Positions 1 through 8,613 of a DNA stretch of 64,000 bases are shown here, one piece after another. The notes beneath the pieces were generated by a model. The model ran no database searches and had not been told where the DNA came from. It worked only from the letters and a program-made list of their open reading frames with translations. Source of the DNA: Planctomycetota bacterium (GTDB lineage Bacteria; Planctomycetota; JAJSAM01; JAJVHW01); NCBI GenBank assembly GCA_024280885.1, contig JAJRPF010000027.1:62001-126000 (forward strand). The letters are read 5' to 3'. The position numbers and the translations under genes are program-made. The first letter of the stretch is position 1, and the number at the start of each line of letters is the position of its first letter.

Positions 1-1202
1 GCCGCCACCTGCTCTGCGTCGAGGTGCAAGAGATAGACCTCCCACGCCTTCGTGGTCACGTCGCGACTCACGGGCACGCGCATCCCCGGCCGGCGCAACA
101 TGCCGATGCCCGCGAACGATGGCAGACGCTCGACGGCCTCGATGCCGAGCACGGCCTGAACACGCGGAACTTCCACCTGCTGAATGCCGCTCAGGATGCG
201 CGACGCGTGGCGATCGTAGTGCGCGAAGTCCACGTCGTTCGTCGAGATCGAGACGTCGTCCAGATAATGGCATGCCGCCAACTCGAAGATGCTGTGGTGG
301 TGCAGTTTCGATCCGAGCATCGGTTGGTTGCCACCGGCAAAGCGCGCGCCGACTTCGATGAGACACGGCCCTCGCTCGTCTACCTTCACTTCCATGTGGA
401 TCGGCGAACGACGTACGCCGAGTCCGCGGACGATCTCGGACGCGTAGTCGACGATTTCGGCGAACGGCGTGTCGCCACTGCTCACCTTGATCGACTCGTA
501 GTAGAGGTTGCGCTCGCCGTGGCTGTCGCGCTTGTCGTAGTACCAGATGTCGGTGATGAGCACGCCGCCCTCGAAGTCCACCAATCCGTTCACGGCGTAT
601 TCGTCGCCGCCGATGTACTCCTCGAGCAGCACCTCGCCGAGTCCGGCTTCGAGCACGCGCTGACAGCCATGGAGCAGTTCGCCGGGATCGTGGGCGAAGA
701 ACACGCTGATGGACCCCGCGCCACCACTGGGCTTCACGACGATGGGCCAGACGCCGACGTCCTCCTGGAATGCGATCGCCTCGTCGGCGTTGGCGACGGT
801 CCGCGACTGATTGATTCGAGCGGCACTGTGCTCGCGCAACCACGCCTTCATCAGCGCCTTGTCGCGGCAGCGCTCGATCACGGTACGTGAGTTCCAATCG
901 AGGTTCAGGGCGTCACTGATCTCGGCCGCCAGAATGATGTGCGTCTCATCCCACGGGACGAGACCAAAGAAGCCCTGCGGGTACGCGGTCAGCAACTCAG
1001 CTGCGAGTTCTCCCAGCGTCTCGCGCTCCACGACGTGCTCGGCCACGACGTGCGCGCCGAGTTCGCCTCGCCACTTGTGCTCCCACGCGGCGTGCCGCCC
1101 GCGCGACGAGAAGAGCGCCACGGCTTCGAGTCCCAACCCGTCGAGGAAGAGCTTCTGGTTCGCGGCGTAGTCGTTGATCGGGTCGAGGAGCAGATAGGGC
1201 AT
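1..1202 (-). CDS. ATP-grasp domain protein, C-terminus beyond left edge
   Basis: The frame is open from the ATG at 1202 down to base 1, so the C-terminus lies outside the window. The product begins MPYLLLDPIND and has the ATP-grasp layout: an N-terminal pre-ATP-grasp region (about 1-110), a nucleotide-binding segment around residues 152-170 (WPIVVKPSGGAGSISVFF, K157 contacting ATP in the fold), then an acidic metal-binding stretch (LLEEYIGGDEYAVNG) and IHMEVKVDERGPCLIEVGAR, whose E and N/E residues bind Mg in this superfamily. GGAGAG lies about 6 nt upstream of the ATG. The upstream gene on the same strand is another ATP-grasp protein 36 nt away, so the two probably form an operon. ATP-grasp enzymes join a carboxylate to an amine or thiol through an acylphosphate; the substrate cannot be told from sequence. 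A peptide or amino-acid ligase role is plausible but unproven. Confidence 0.85.
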   Translation of the reverse strand, partial: MPYLLLDPINDYAANQKLFLDGLGLEAVALFSSRGRHAAWEHKWRGELGAHVVAEHVVERETLGELAAELLTAYPQGFFGLVPWDETHIILAAEISDALNLDWNSRTVIERCRDKALMKAWLREHSAARINQSRTVANADEAIAFQEDVGVWPIVVKPSGGAGSISVFFAHDPGELLHGCQRVLEAGLGEVLLEEYIGGDEYAVNGLVDFEGGVLITDIWYYDKRDSHGERNLYYESIKVSSGDTPFAEIVDYASEIVRGLGVRRSPIHMEVKVDERGPCLIEVGARFAGGNQPMLGSKLHHHSIFELAACHYLDDVSISTNDVDFAHYDRHASRILSGIQQVEVPRVQAVLGIEAVERLPSFAGIGMLRRPGMRVPVSRDVTTKAWEVYLLHLDAEQVA

Positions 1203-1238
1203 GGGGGCTCTCCGTCTGGCGAGATGGCGACGCGAACG

Positions 1239-2465
1239 TCAGCCCACCTGGATCTCCAACCGCTCTCCGGCAAACGTCATCAGCTCTCGCAACGTGTCGT
1301 AGTCCGGGTGGCGCAGCCGGAACCAGACGTTGTTGAGGTAGCCCTTGTGGATCGGATCGGTCGGCGTCCCCGCGCTCGGGAGCCGCAGATCGAACATCCA
1401 CGGATGGATCTTCGCCATCACCTCCTGCAGCCCGCGATACCCGGCGATACGGCCGTCGCGCGGAGGGCGCACTTGCACGGAGCCCGAAGCGTAGCGCCGA
1501 CTGGGGGTCGCCGCGCGGCGACCGTGCAGCATGGTCGCCGCCCACTCGAACCACATGTCGACGCCATTGCCTGCGGAATAGAGATCCCAGAGCCGCTCGC
1601 CGGGTGGTCGGGCACCGATCTCCGAGAACTTCAGCCCCTTCGGCCCGAAGAACCACTCCATATGGGTCGCCGACGTGCCGATCCCGAGCGTCTTGATGAC
1701 CTTGCGTCCCATGTGGCGCAGCTCGGAATAGCTGTCCAGATCGACGCGGTTCGTCGCGACGATCTGCGGCGCCAGCGAGCGGTCGCTCAACGCTTCGAGC
1801 ACACTCGGGTAGTAGTGCGAGATGTACTCGTGGACGGGTTCCCCATCGACCGAGAGCGTGTCGTGGAAGCCCTCGTGCCCCTCGATGAACTCCTCGATGG
1901 CGACCGACGCGCCTCGGTGTACGTCCAGCTTGACCGCGGCGGCCTCAAGCTCGACGACGTTGTCCACGCGATAGGTTCCCAGCCCCCCGAACGCGGCCCG
2001 CGGCTTCAGGATCAGCGGAAAGCCCTCGCGCTCGGCGAACGCATGCAGTTCCGCCTTCGAACTCACGGCATCCGACGCCGCACACGGCACGCCTGCGCGC
2101 CGCAGTGCTTCCTTCATGGCGGGCTTGTCGCGACAGAGCGTCGCCGAACGCACGGAGAGCCCGGGAAGACCGAGCGCTTCGCGTACCTTCGCGACGGGCA
2201 CGACGAGCGACTCATCGCCCGTCTCCAGCATGTCAACGGAGCGCAGACGATCGACGTCGCGCACGGCCTCGAAGACCGACGCCGGATCGAGCACGTTCGC
2301 AACGTGAACATAGTGATCCAGGTAGTGCTTCAGACGAGGGTCGAGGCGCTGCTGCGGCGTATGGCCGATCCCGGTGACCAGACCGCCGGCCTGCTTCAAT
2401 CCCCGCACCATTTCGGTGTACGCAGAGAAGAGGTCCGGTCCGACGAAGACGACGTGCTTGGGCAT
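1239..2465 (-). CDS. ATP-grasp domain carboxylate-amine ligase-like protein
   Basis: A 408-residue product starting MPKHVVFVGPD. The ATG at 2465 is chosen because GGGAG lies 6-7 nt upstream and the N-terminus there is a typical pre-ATP-grasp strand; an in-frame extension to 2660 looks non-coding. The ATP-binding segment is GFPLILKPRAAFGGLGTYRV (about residues 148-167, K154), followed by the acidic EEFIEGHEGF (191-200) and a metal-binding region near FSEIGARPPGE. The fold is clear and the substrate is not. It is the upstream partner of the neighbouring ATP-grasp gene, in the same direction with a 36-nt gap. The two proteins are only distantly alike, so this is a paired system rather than a recent tandem duplication. 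Such pairs often build short peptides or modified amino acids in two steps; that is inference here. Confidence 0.87.
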   Translation of the reverse strand: MPKHVVFVGPDLFSAYTEMVRGLKQAGGLVTGIGHTPQQRLDPRLKHYLDHYVHVANVLDPASVFEAVRDVDRLRSVDMLETGDESLVVPVAKVREALGLPGLSVRSATLCRDKPAMKEALRRAGVPCAASDAVSSKAELHAFAEREGFPLILKPRAAFGGLGTYRVDNVVELEAAAVKLDVHRGASVAIEEFIEGHEGFHDTLSVDGEPVHEYISHYYPSVLEALSDRSLAPQIVATNRVDLDSYSELRHMGRKVIKTLGIGTSATHMEWFFGPKGLKFSEIGARPPGERLWDLYSAGNGVDMWFEWAATMLHGRRAATPSRRYASGSVQVRPPRDGRIAGYRGLQEVMAKIHPWMFDLRLPSAGTPTDPIHKGYLNNVWFRLRHPDYDTLRELMTFAGERLEIQVG

Positions 2466-2906
2466 GCTGTACTCCCGAGTGGCCCCGAAACTACCGCAGG
2501 AGCGGCATTTTCGGCCGTTCCGCCCTCTCATGGGCACGCGGACCGACTTTCTGGTGGTGCGTCCAGGTCTCGTCGAACCCCTCCGTGGGTTTCGAGGAAC
2601 ACACCCTCTCACGCTCGATCCGGCGAGCCACGCAGTCGGTGCTGAGGGGAGTCGACGCATCAGAATCGGCGCTCGTTGAGGCTATAAGGCCCAAAGGCCG
2701 ACCCGGTCTGGGTCTGTTTGGTGATTGCGACGCTGTGGGGGGCGGGTCGGCGCCCCGGGGAATTGGGCGCGCGGCGGTGCGGGCGTGTACAAGACGCGCG
2801 CGGGAGCCTCAGGCCGCGTGTCTGACGGCGCTCGGCGAGCGCGCTGCGCCGCCGCGCCCCCCGCTCCACTCGCTTCTCTCGTCCTCCCCTACGTAGGTCT
2901 CTCCCC
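2466..2906. other. Intergenic region between divergent ATP-grasp and ychF genes
   Basis: About 440 bases between two divergently read genes, so promoters for both are expected here. Short open frames exist on both strands but none has a ribosome site plus recognisable product, and their composition (Arg/Ala/Pro runs) is that of GC-rich non-coding DNA. No RNA gene, terminator or clear -35/-10 pair could be defended by eye. Confidence 0.5.
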
Positions 2907-3998
2907 ATGAACGTCGCCTGTGGAATCGTCGGTCTGCCCAACGTTGGCAAGAGCACCATCTTCAATGCCCTCACGGCCGCTCAGGCAGAGCAGGGCAACT
3001 ACCCGTTCTGCACGATCGAGCCGAACGTCGCCGTGGTCGAGGTCCCGGACCCCAACCTCCAGACGATCCACGGCTTTATCAAGACCGACCGCGTGCTGCC
3101 CGCCATCTGTCAGGTCACGGACATCGCGGGCCTGATCGCAGGCGCGGCGACCGGCGAGGGCATGGGCAACAAGTTCCTCGCGAACATCCGCGAATGCGAC
3201 GCGATCATGCATGTGGTGCGTTGCTTCGGCGGGACCACGGTGCTACGCGAGAGCGACGTCGACCCTATCGGCGACATCGAGGTCATCGAGCTCGAGCTCA
3301 TCCTGGCCGATCTCGAGACAGTTGAGAAGGCCACGCAGCGCCATCAGAAGCGCGCCCGCTCGGGCAACAAGGACGAGTTGGCCGCTGTCGAGATCCTCAC
3401 CCGCGCGGCAGCCGTGCTCGAGTCGGGCAAGCTGATGCGCCACGCAGAGTGGAGCGCGCGCGAGATGGCGGTTCTAAAGCCGCTTTGCCTGATGACCGCG
3501 AAGAGCATGCTCTACGTCGCCAACGTCGCGGACGACGACATCGATGGCACCAGCGAACTCGCGCAGCGAGTGGCGCGTCACGCCGAGGCGTCGGGCGCCG
3601 CGTGGATCCCATTCTGCGGCGACATCGAGAGCGAACTGCGCCAGATGGACGACGCCGAGCGCCGCGAGTTCATGGCCGACTTCGGCATCGAACGACTGGG
3701 GCTCGACGCGCTGATCTCCGCTGTCTATACGTTGCTCGGACTGCGCACGTACTACACCGCCGGCGAGATCGAGATCCGCGCGTGGACCGTGAAGCAGGGC
3801 GATCTCGCACCGCAGGCAGCGGGCGTCATCCACACCGACTTCGAGAAGAACTTCATCCGCGCCGAGGTCTACTCCGTCAGCGACCTGATCGAGTTCGAGA
3901 GCGAAGCCGCGATCCGCGCCGCCGGCAAGTTGCGCACCGAGGGTCGCGACTACGCGCTCCAGGACGGCGACATCTGCCACTTCCTCATCGGCAAGTAG
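2907..3998 (+). CDS. ychF: Ribosome-binding ATPase YchF
   Basis: A 363-residue OBG-family ATPase, the usual length for YchF/Ola1. The P-loop is G9-LPNVGKS-T17, followed by the family signature NYPFCTIEPNVAVVEVPD (switch I and the start of G3), DIAGLIAGAATGEGMGNKFL (G3), and a TGS domain at the C-terminus (about residues 278-363), ending with the conserved DYALQDGDICHFL. YchF binds the ribosome and hydrolyses ATP rather than GTP; it has been linked to oxidative-stress control of translation. It is transcribed alone, with a long upstream gap and no close partner. The start is fixed by the family N-terminus; no strong Shine-Dalgarno sequence is visible. The stop is TAG. Confidence 0.97.
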   Translation: MNVACGIVGLPNVGKSTIFNALTAAQAEQGNYPFCTIEPNVAVVEVPDPNLQTIHGFIKTDRVLPAICQVTDIAGLIAGAATGEGMGNKFLANIRECDAIMHVVRCFGGTTVLRESDVDPIGDIEVIELELILADLETVEKATQRHQKRARSGNKDELAAVEILTRAAAVLESGKLMRHAEWSAREMAVLKPLCLMTAKSMLYVANVADDDIDGTSELAQRVARHAEASGAAWIPFCGDIESELRQMDDAERREFMADFGIERLGLDALISAVYTLLGLRTYYTAGEIEIRAWTVKQGDLAPQAAGVIHTDFEKNFIRAEVYSVSDLIEFESEAAIRAAGKLRTEGRDYALQDGDICHFLIGK

Positions 3999-4182
3999 GC
4001 CCGCTGCCGCCGCACGGCATGCGGACAGGTCGCTGGATGGGCGACGGGCGCGTGTGATGGATGTCACGCACTGGTGCGATCCAATCCGGTTCACGACCGA
4101 ATTCGGCGGATTCGTGCAACCGCTGTGGAGCGCGCCTCGTCCAACGAACTCCACGGGGAACGTTGGGTCCAAACAGGGGTCG

Positions 4183-5973
4183 ATGATGAACATCACACAC
4201 GCGTTTCGCGCGGGTTCAACGCCCGTGCGACATCTGCTCTGCGGCGCGATCGTTGCAGCCCTCGGCATGCCCGCGACGGCAGCAGGGATGCCGCCCGTAA
4301 CGGCATTGCGCGGTGTCGCGGTCGGGCTACGTGACACCGTGACGGCGGAGATCGGAACGCCGGGCGATCTCGACACATTCGTCTTCGATGCCGTCGCCGG
4401 AACGTCGCTGAGCATCACGCTCCGATCCCACTCGTCGCCGGCAGTCGCGCCCATCGCGTACCTCGTCGATGCCCAGGGACGGTCGATCGACGTTGCCCCA
4501 CGAACGCGCCGTAAGAAGGACGCTCTGCGTTGGAAGAACGTCACGCTCCCGGACACCGGCAGTTACGCGATCGTCGTCGCAGCCGACGCGGGCAAGACCG
4601 GAGGGTACCGTCTCAGGCTGCGCGGGAAGCCTCCCACCAAGCGGGCATTGAAGGGGTTGCGCGCCGCGCTGGGTCACCCCCTCCGCGTCGCATACGGCGT
4701 CTCGGCAGGAACGCTCGCCCGGATTCGCGTCCGCGCCACGACCGGTTCGTTCGCGATAACCGACGTCGAATGCCCGACGGGCGAGGCCGATGTCGAGGCG
4801 TTCGATCGCTCCCGTTCGGGAGCGCGCGCGAGGGCGAGAATTCGCAACGGCGCGACCTTCGGCGAGCGTGCATTCAGCGTCGAAGCCACCGCGCTGGACA
4901 CGCTGCTCGACATCTCGTTGCGCTTCGCGCACCCCCGGGAGAATTCACGCGCAATCGTTCCAGGAGACGAGCCGGTCATTACGTCGTTGTCGCCGTCCAC
5001 GGCAAAGCCAGGTGATCGAGTGACGGTGAACGGTCGGCGCTTCATCGACGACAGCGACGGCGCGCCTGCAGTGTTCTTCGGCGCCGTCGCGGCTGTCGCC
5101 CCAACGTTCGTGAGTAGCACGCGCATCGAGGTCACGGTGCCCGCCGGCGAGGGCGTCGCGTCGGTCGTCCTCCACAATCCCGACGGCCAGGAAGCGCGCG
5201 CGCCCGTCGCGTTCCGCTACGCGAACGACGTGGTCGAGGAGACGCCGTATGACGGCCTGGTCACGCACTGGGAGTTCAACGCGACGCGGGGCTCGGCTGT
5301 CGTTGACGAGACGGGAGGCGGGATCACCGGTGCCGTTACCGGCGGAGCGACGTGGACAGGCGATGCGCTTGATTTCGACGGCTTTGACGACCACGTCACG
5401 TACCGAGACATCCTCGATGAGAGTCCTCGCGACGTGGGCAATCTACGTTACGGCACCATCTCGACATGGGTCCGCTACGACGATGTCAAGAATGGTGAAG
5501 AGACCGCCGAGAGCCTGCCGATCCTCTACTACGGCGTTACGGGTGACACGTTCGCCGAGGGCGGCACTGACTCGCTCTCCGTGTACATCGGCCACACCGG
5601 CATGGAAGACCCCGACAAGCGACAGATCTATCTCACCATCATCGCCGACGACGACATCCAGCTCTGCTTCGACTCGGGTGAAATTTCGCTCGAACCGGGC
5701 CGTTGGTATCACTATGCCGTGACGATCGGGCCAGACGGTCATCACGGGTATCTCGATGGAGTCGAGTTCGAGCGCGACTACAACGCCGGAACGAGCGCGA
5801 GCGACTACGCCTTCTTCGCTTCGATCACCGATCCAGCCGAGCTCCTGACCGGATATGGATGGCTCGGGATCACGGGCCGCTGGTGGCATTTCAACGGTCA
5901 GATCGGCGACGTGCGGGTCTATGACCGTGTGCTCGCCCCCATCGAGGTCGCCGAACTGGCTGCCACGCGGTGA
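4183..5973 (+). CDS. Secreted protein with pre-peptidase-like, IPT/TIG and LamG domains
   Basis: The 596-residue start at 4183 (MMNITHAFRAGSTP) is preferred over an in-frame start at 4054 because CAGGGG lies just upstream and a signal peptide follows (hydrophobic HLLCGAIVAALGMP, cleavage near ATAAG). After the signal comes a beta-sandwich resembling bacterial pre-peptidase C-terminal domains (GDLDTFVFDAVAGTSLSITL, about 55-140), then an IPT/TIG immunoglobulin-like domain (PVITSLSPSTAKPGDRVTVN, about 265-350), and a concanavalin-like LamG domain to the end (THWEFN...DALDFDGFDDHVTY, ending in GQIGDVRVYDRVL). No catalytic motif is visible, so a role in surface carbohydrate or protein binding is likely. 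The downstream gene begins about 240 nt later on the same strand. Confidence 0.85.
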   Translation: MMNITHAFRAGSTPVRHLLCGAIVAALGMPATAAGMPPVTALRGVAVGLRDTVTAEIGTPGDLDTFVFDAVAGTSLSITLRSHSSPAVAPIAYLVDAQGRSIDVAPRTRRKKDALRWKNVTLPDTGSYAIVVAADAGKTGGYRLRLRGKPPTKRALKGLRAALGHPLRVAYGVSAGTLARIRVRATTGSFAITDVECPTGEADVEAFDRSRSGARARARIRNGATFGERAFSVEATALDTLLDISLRFAHPRENSRAIVPGDEPVITSLSPSTAKPGDRVTVNGRRFIDDSDGAPAVFFGAVAAVAPTFVSSTRIEVTVPAGEGVASVVLHNPDGQEARAPVAFRYANDVVEETPYDGLVTHWEFNATRGSAVVDETGGGITGAVTGGATWTGDALDFDGFDDHVTYRDILDESPRDVGNLRYGTISTWVRYDDVKNGEETAESLPILYYGVTGDTFAEGGTDSLSVYIGHTGMEDPDKRQIYLTIIADDDIQLCFDSGEISLEPGRWYHYAVTIGPDGHHGYLDGVEFERDYNAGTSASDYAFFASITDPAELLTGYGWLGITGRWWHFNGQIGDVRVYDRVLAPIEVAELAATR

Positions 5974-6209
5974 GTGCGCTCCGACGCGGCCGGAATGCGA
6001 GAGCGACCGCAACCCACCACGCGGTCACAGCGTTGTGGGGACGCTGGCGACACGCGCGGGCCTCCACCGCAGCCCGCCTTCCGCGCGTACTATGCATGCC
6101 GCGGCGCCCGCGAAACGACACAGGAATGGACCCATCAGCAATGGACCCGGCAGGACCGGCCCCTCGGTTACGAGACCCTGAACTCCGCCCTGCACACCGC
6201 GTCCGAGCG

Positions 6210-7598
6210 GTGAGCCGCGCGCGTGCGCCAGCAATCGTTGCCGCCATCGCACTCGTCGCCGTGGCGACGTTCGTGCCGACGGGTCCAGCAGACGCAGCGC
6301 GTCGTGAGAAGAGGGCGAAGAAGCCGGGTGCGGCCGTGATCACGATCGACCTCGTGGAACTCGAGGTGGAGGGCGATCCCGCGCTCACGATCGCGTTACC
6401 TGAGGACGTGTGGCGCACGCACCTGGTCCGGATGCTCAAGTACCCGCGGAAGAACCAACTTACCGAAGCCGAGGGACCGCGCGTGGCATCGCGCTGGCTC
6501 AAGGCGCAGGAGTCCGACGGGCGCGGCTTCCACGCCGAGATCTTCGTCGTCGTGGAACAACGCGAAGGTAATTCACTGCGAGAGTGGGCGCGCTACATCG
6601 CGAACGAGTCGGACTCGATCTTCCCCTTCGAGGATGCAGTGTTCGATGGGCCGTGGGTGATCAACGAGAGGAAGGTGACTGTCGGCGGAAAGAAGAAGCT
6701 GCGCGGCTACATCCTTGAGAACTCGGGCGGTCGCAAGGGAGACAAGGAGCGCGCCGTGTGGCAGTTCGCGCTACTGCCCTTCCCCGCGGGTTGCCAGACG
6801 ATGATCGGAGTCAAGCGCAAGGCGCCCCAGACGTGGTCGGGCGGTAGCAGCAATGGCGGCACGTCACGCGGCCAATCGAGCGGCGGAGGCGCACCCGACG
6901 TCGCGGGTGGCGGCGGTGTGGGCAGCAGCGACGGCGGCGGCGGCGGGACTCTCGCAGACGGCGCGAATTCCGCGGACGACCTGGGGAGCAGCATCACGCA
7001 GCCGAACAGCAACCAGTTGCGCGCAAGCAGCGAGTTGTTCCGCACGTTGCTGGCGGGTATCCAGGTCACCGTGCCGAAGAAGCTGCAAAAGGGGATGCGC
7101 CGCTTCCGACTCCGTGACGAGTGGAACGGCGCCCGCGGCGGCCTGACTTCGCGGTTCGTCGGCATCGACGTTCCCGCGACGTGGCGCTCGACTCCCACGA
7201 CCGCGCTACGGAGCAGCGACCGCATCGAATGGACGGAGCTCGACGACGAGGGCCAGACCGCCGCCGTCTTCCGTGTGGAATTCGCGTCATCCAAGTTCGA
7301 CGGCTCGATCGCCAAGCACGCGAATGAGCGCCTCGCTGATTGGGACGTCGCGGATGCGAAACTCGAGACCGTCGCGACGCGCGACGGAACGAGCACGGCC
7401 GTGCTCTGCCCGACCGAGATCACCGCCGACTACGGGCTCCGTCGTGGTGACAACAAGGACTGGGTCCGTGAGGCCGGGTTCGTCATGGCCTCCGACACGT
7501 TCTACGTGATCCAGGCGCTGCGTCCGCCTGGCGCAGAGAGCCGACTGGCGACGCTGCGCGACATGCTGGCATCGATCGAGATCTTCGTCGCCAAGTAG
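6210..7598 (+). CDS. Secreted protein of unknown function with Gly/Ser-rich linker
   Basis: I do not recognise the family. The GTG at 6210 is chosen because it gives a classical signal peptide (SRARAPAIVAAIALVAVATF, cleavage near PADAA); an ATG at 6126 in the same frame would put about 28 extra polar residues first, and the frame itself opens at 5970. The product is then 462 residues. Two globular parts flank a linker of about 60 residues (roughly 205-270) made almost wholly of Gly, Ser, Asn and Thr. The C-terminal part begins with a charged strand near VTVPKKLQKGMRRF and ends SIEIFVAK; it has no cysteine pair or catalytic motif that I can name. The cytochrome-like double-TGA gene follows after 96 nt on the same strand, so the two may be co-transcribed. 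Confidence 0.75.
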   Translation: MSRARAPAIVAAIALVAVATFVPTGPADAARREKRAKKPGAAVITIDLVELEVEGDPALTIALPEDVWRTHLVRMLKYPRKNQLTEAEGPRVASRWLKAQESDGRGFHAEIFVVVEQREGNSLREWARYIANESDSIFPFEDAVFDGPWVINERKVTVGGKKKLRGYILENSGGRKGDKERAVWQFALLPFPAGCQTMIGVKRKAPQTWSGGSSNGGTSRGQSSGGGAPDVAGGGGVGSSDGGGGGTLADGANSADDLGSSITQPNSNQLRASSELFRTLLAGIQVTVPKKLQKGMRRFRLRDEWNGARGGLTSRFVGIDVPATWRSTPTTALRSSDRIEWTELDDEGQTAAVFRVEFASSKFDGSIAKHANERLADWDVADAKLETVATRDGTSTAVLCPTEITADYGLRRGDNKDWVREAGFVMASDTFYVIQALRPPGAESRLATLRDMLASIEIFVAK

Positions 7599-7694
7599 GG
7601 GGCCCCGCCGCTTCGATCCGAACATCGAGGCGGAGAGGGGGTAGGCTGATCGCACGACCGCCACAGATCGAGTGGGCGGGGAGGAGGATCTCGA

Positions 7695-8606
7695 ATGCAG
7701 CGACTCATGTTGGTCGGCAGTGCCGCGTTCTGCCTGGCGCTCAGTACGGGGCTCGTCGTCGCCAGCGCCCAGGAACGCAGTCGAGACGCGGCTCCGGCGG
7801 CTGGGCCGACCGCGCGCGTCGCCGCGATGTTCGGGAAGCAATGCACGCCCTGCCACACAGTGCCGAATCTTGAGCTCCGCACGGATCGCGCGTGGCTCAA
7901 GCAGGTCTCGGACACGGCCTGAAGCAGTACCCCGGCGAAGGCCCGTGTGGCCCTCATCGACTGGCTGAAGAGTGATGCGTCCACCCCGCCGCGCCGTGTG
8001 GACGCCGCGCCGTCGAAGGCGGACAGGTCCATTGGGAGCGTACGCTGGGACGGCGGTTGGGGCTCGGCCATCCTGAGCGGTCCCGACGGCGACGTCGCAT
8101 TGGTGTGGGATGCTACTGACGACGCTGCAAAACGCGCACTGCCGCCCGCTTCGTACCGCATCCGCACGCTCCGTATCGAGCGTATCGAACGCACCGACGC
8201 GAGCGACGAGAGCACGCACTGGTTCGTCTCCTCGACCGGGCCTGCGCAGGAGAAGGTCACGGTGAAGGCCGGAATGACCGCGAAGCTCGAGGTCAGCGCA
8301 ACGGTGCACTTCGAGGGTCAGGTGAAGCGAAAGGGCGGGCAATTGCAGCTCGGGTTCTCGATCAAGTCGAAGGCGGGCCGCGGGCTCTCGGTGTACCGCA
8401 GCGACGCGCGCGTCAAGACCACCTACGAGATCCTGGACCGCAAGGGCAAGGTCCTGGCGTCGGGACCGATGAACTACGGCTGAGGCGGCGGCGGCTGGGC
8501 TTCGGTGAAGCCCGATTTCGAGAGCGACGCGCATTCGGTCCGCTACGCGATCCCGACCGGCCCATTCGAGTTGCTCGGGAAGATGACCGTCCCCATCGGG
8601 CGCTGA
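7695..8606 (+). CDS. c-type-cytochrome-like protein with two in-frame TGA (probable selenocysteine) codons
   Basis: Read through two TGA codons (7920-7922 and 8481-8483), this is one 303-residue frame. The ATG has GGAGG 8 nt upstream; a signal peptide (to about VVASAQ) is followed by a haem-binding C50-TPC-H54. After the haem site comes TDRAWLKQVSDTA-[TGA]-SSTPAKARVALIDWL: a helix pair usual for small cytochrome c domains, uninterrupted by the stop. The second part (about 95-303) is a beta-rich domain; its TGA lies in GPMNYG-[TGA]-GGGGWASVKPDF and the frame ends with TGA at 8604. Each internal TGA is followed by a hairpin with a G-headed apical loop about 21 nt downstream. I infer Sec76 and Sec263. 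If they are true stops, only a 75-residue haem peptide and an orphan fragment would be made. I do not know a described family with this layout. Confidence 0.72.
7923..7960 (+). promoter_or_regulatory. Candidate bacterial SECIS element 1
   Basis: Directly 3' of the TGA at 7920. The core is GGCC-CGTGT-GGCC (7940-7952); a weaker lower stem with a mismatch extends it outward. The apical loop starts 22 nt after the TGA and has G at its second base, within the spacing and loop rules used for bacterial SECIS. The stem is short and GC-rich sequence forms such stems by chance, so this one alone is moderate evidence. Confidence 0.5.
8484..8520 (+). promoter_or_regulatory. Candidate bacterial SECIS element 2
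   Basis: Directly 3' of the TGA at 8481. A perfect 7-bp stem, GGGCTTC-GGT-GAAGCCC (8497-8513), carries a three-base GGU loop beginning 21 nt after the TGA. A GGU in the apical loop about 19 nt downstream is what the E. coli fdhF SECIS presents to SelB. Stem length, loop and spacing all match the bacterial model well. Confidence 0.68.
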
Positions 8607-8613
8607 CAGCCTC

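Noticed and set aside
939..2645. Long plus-strand frame opposite the ATP-grasp genes
   Set aside because: The minus-strand product has clear ATP-grasp motifs; the plus frame is Arg/His/Leu-rich with no homology and is a GC-rich shadow.
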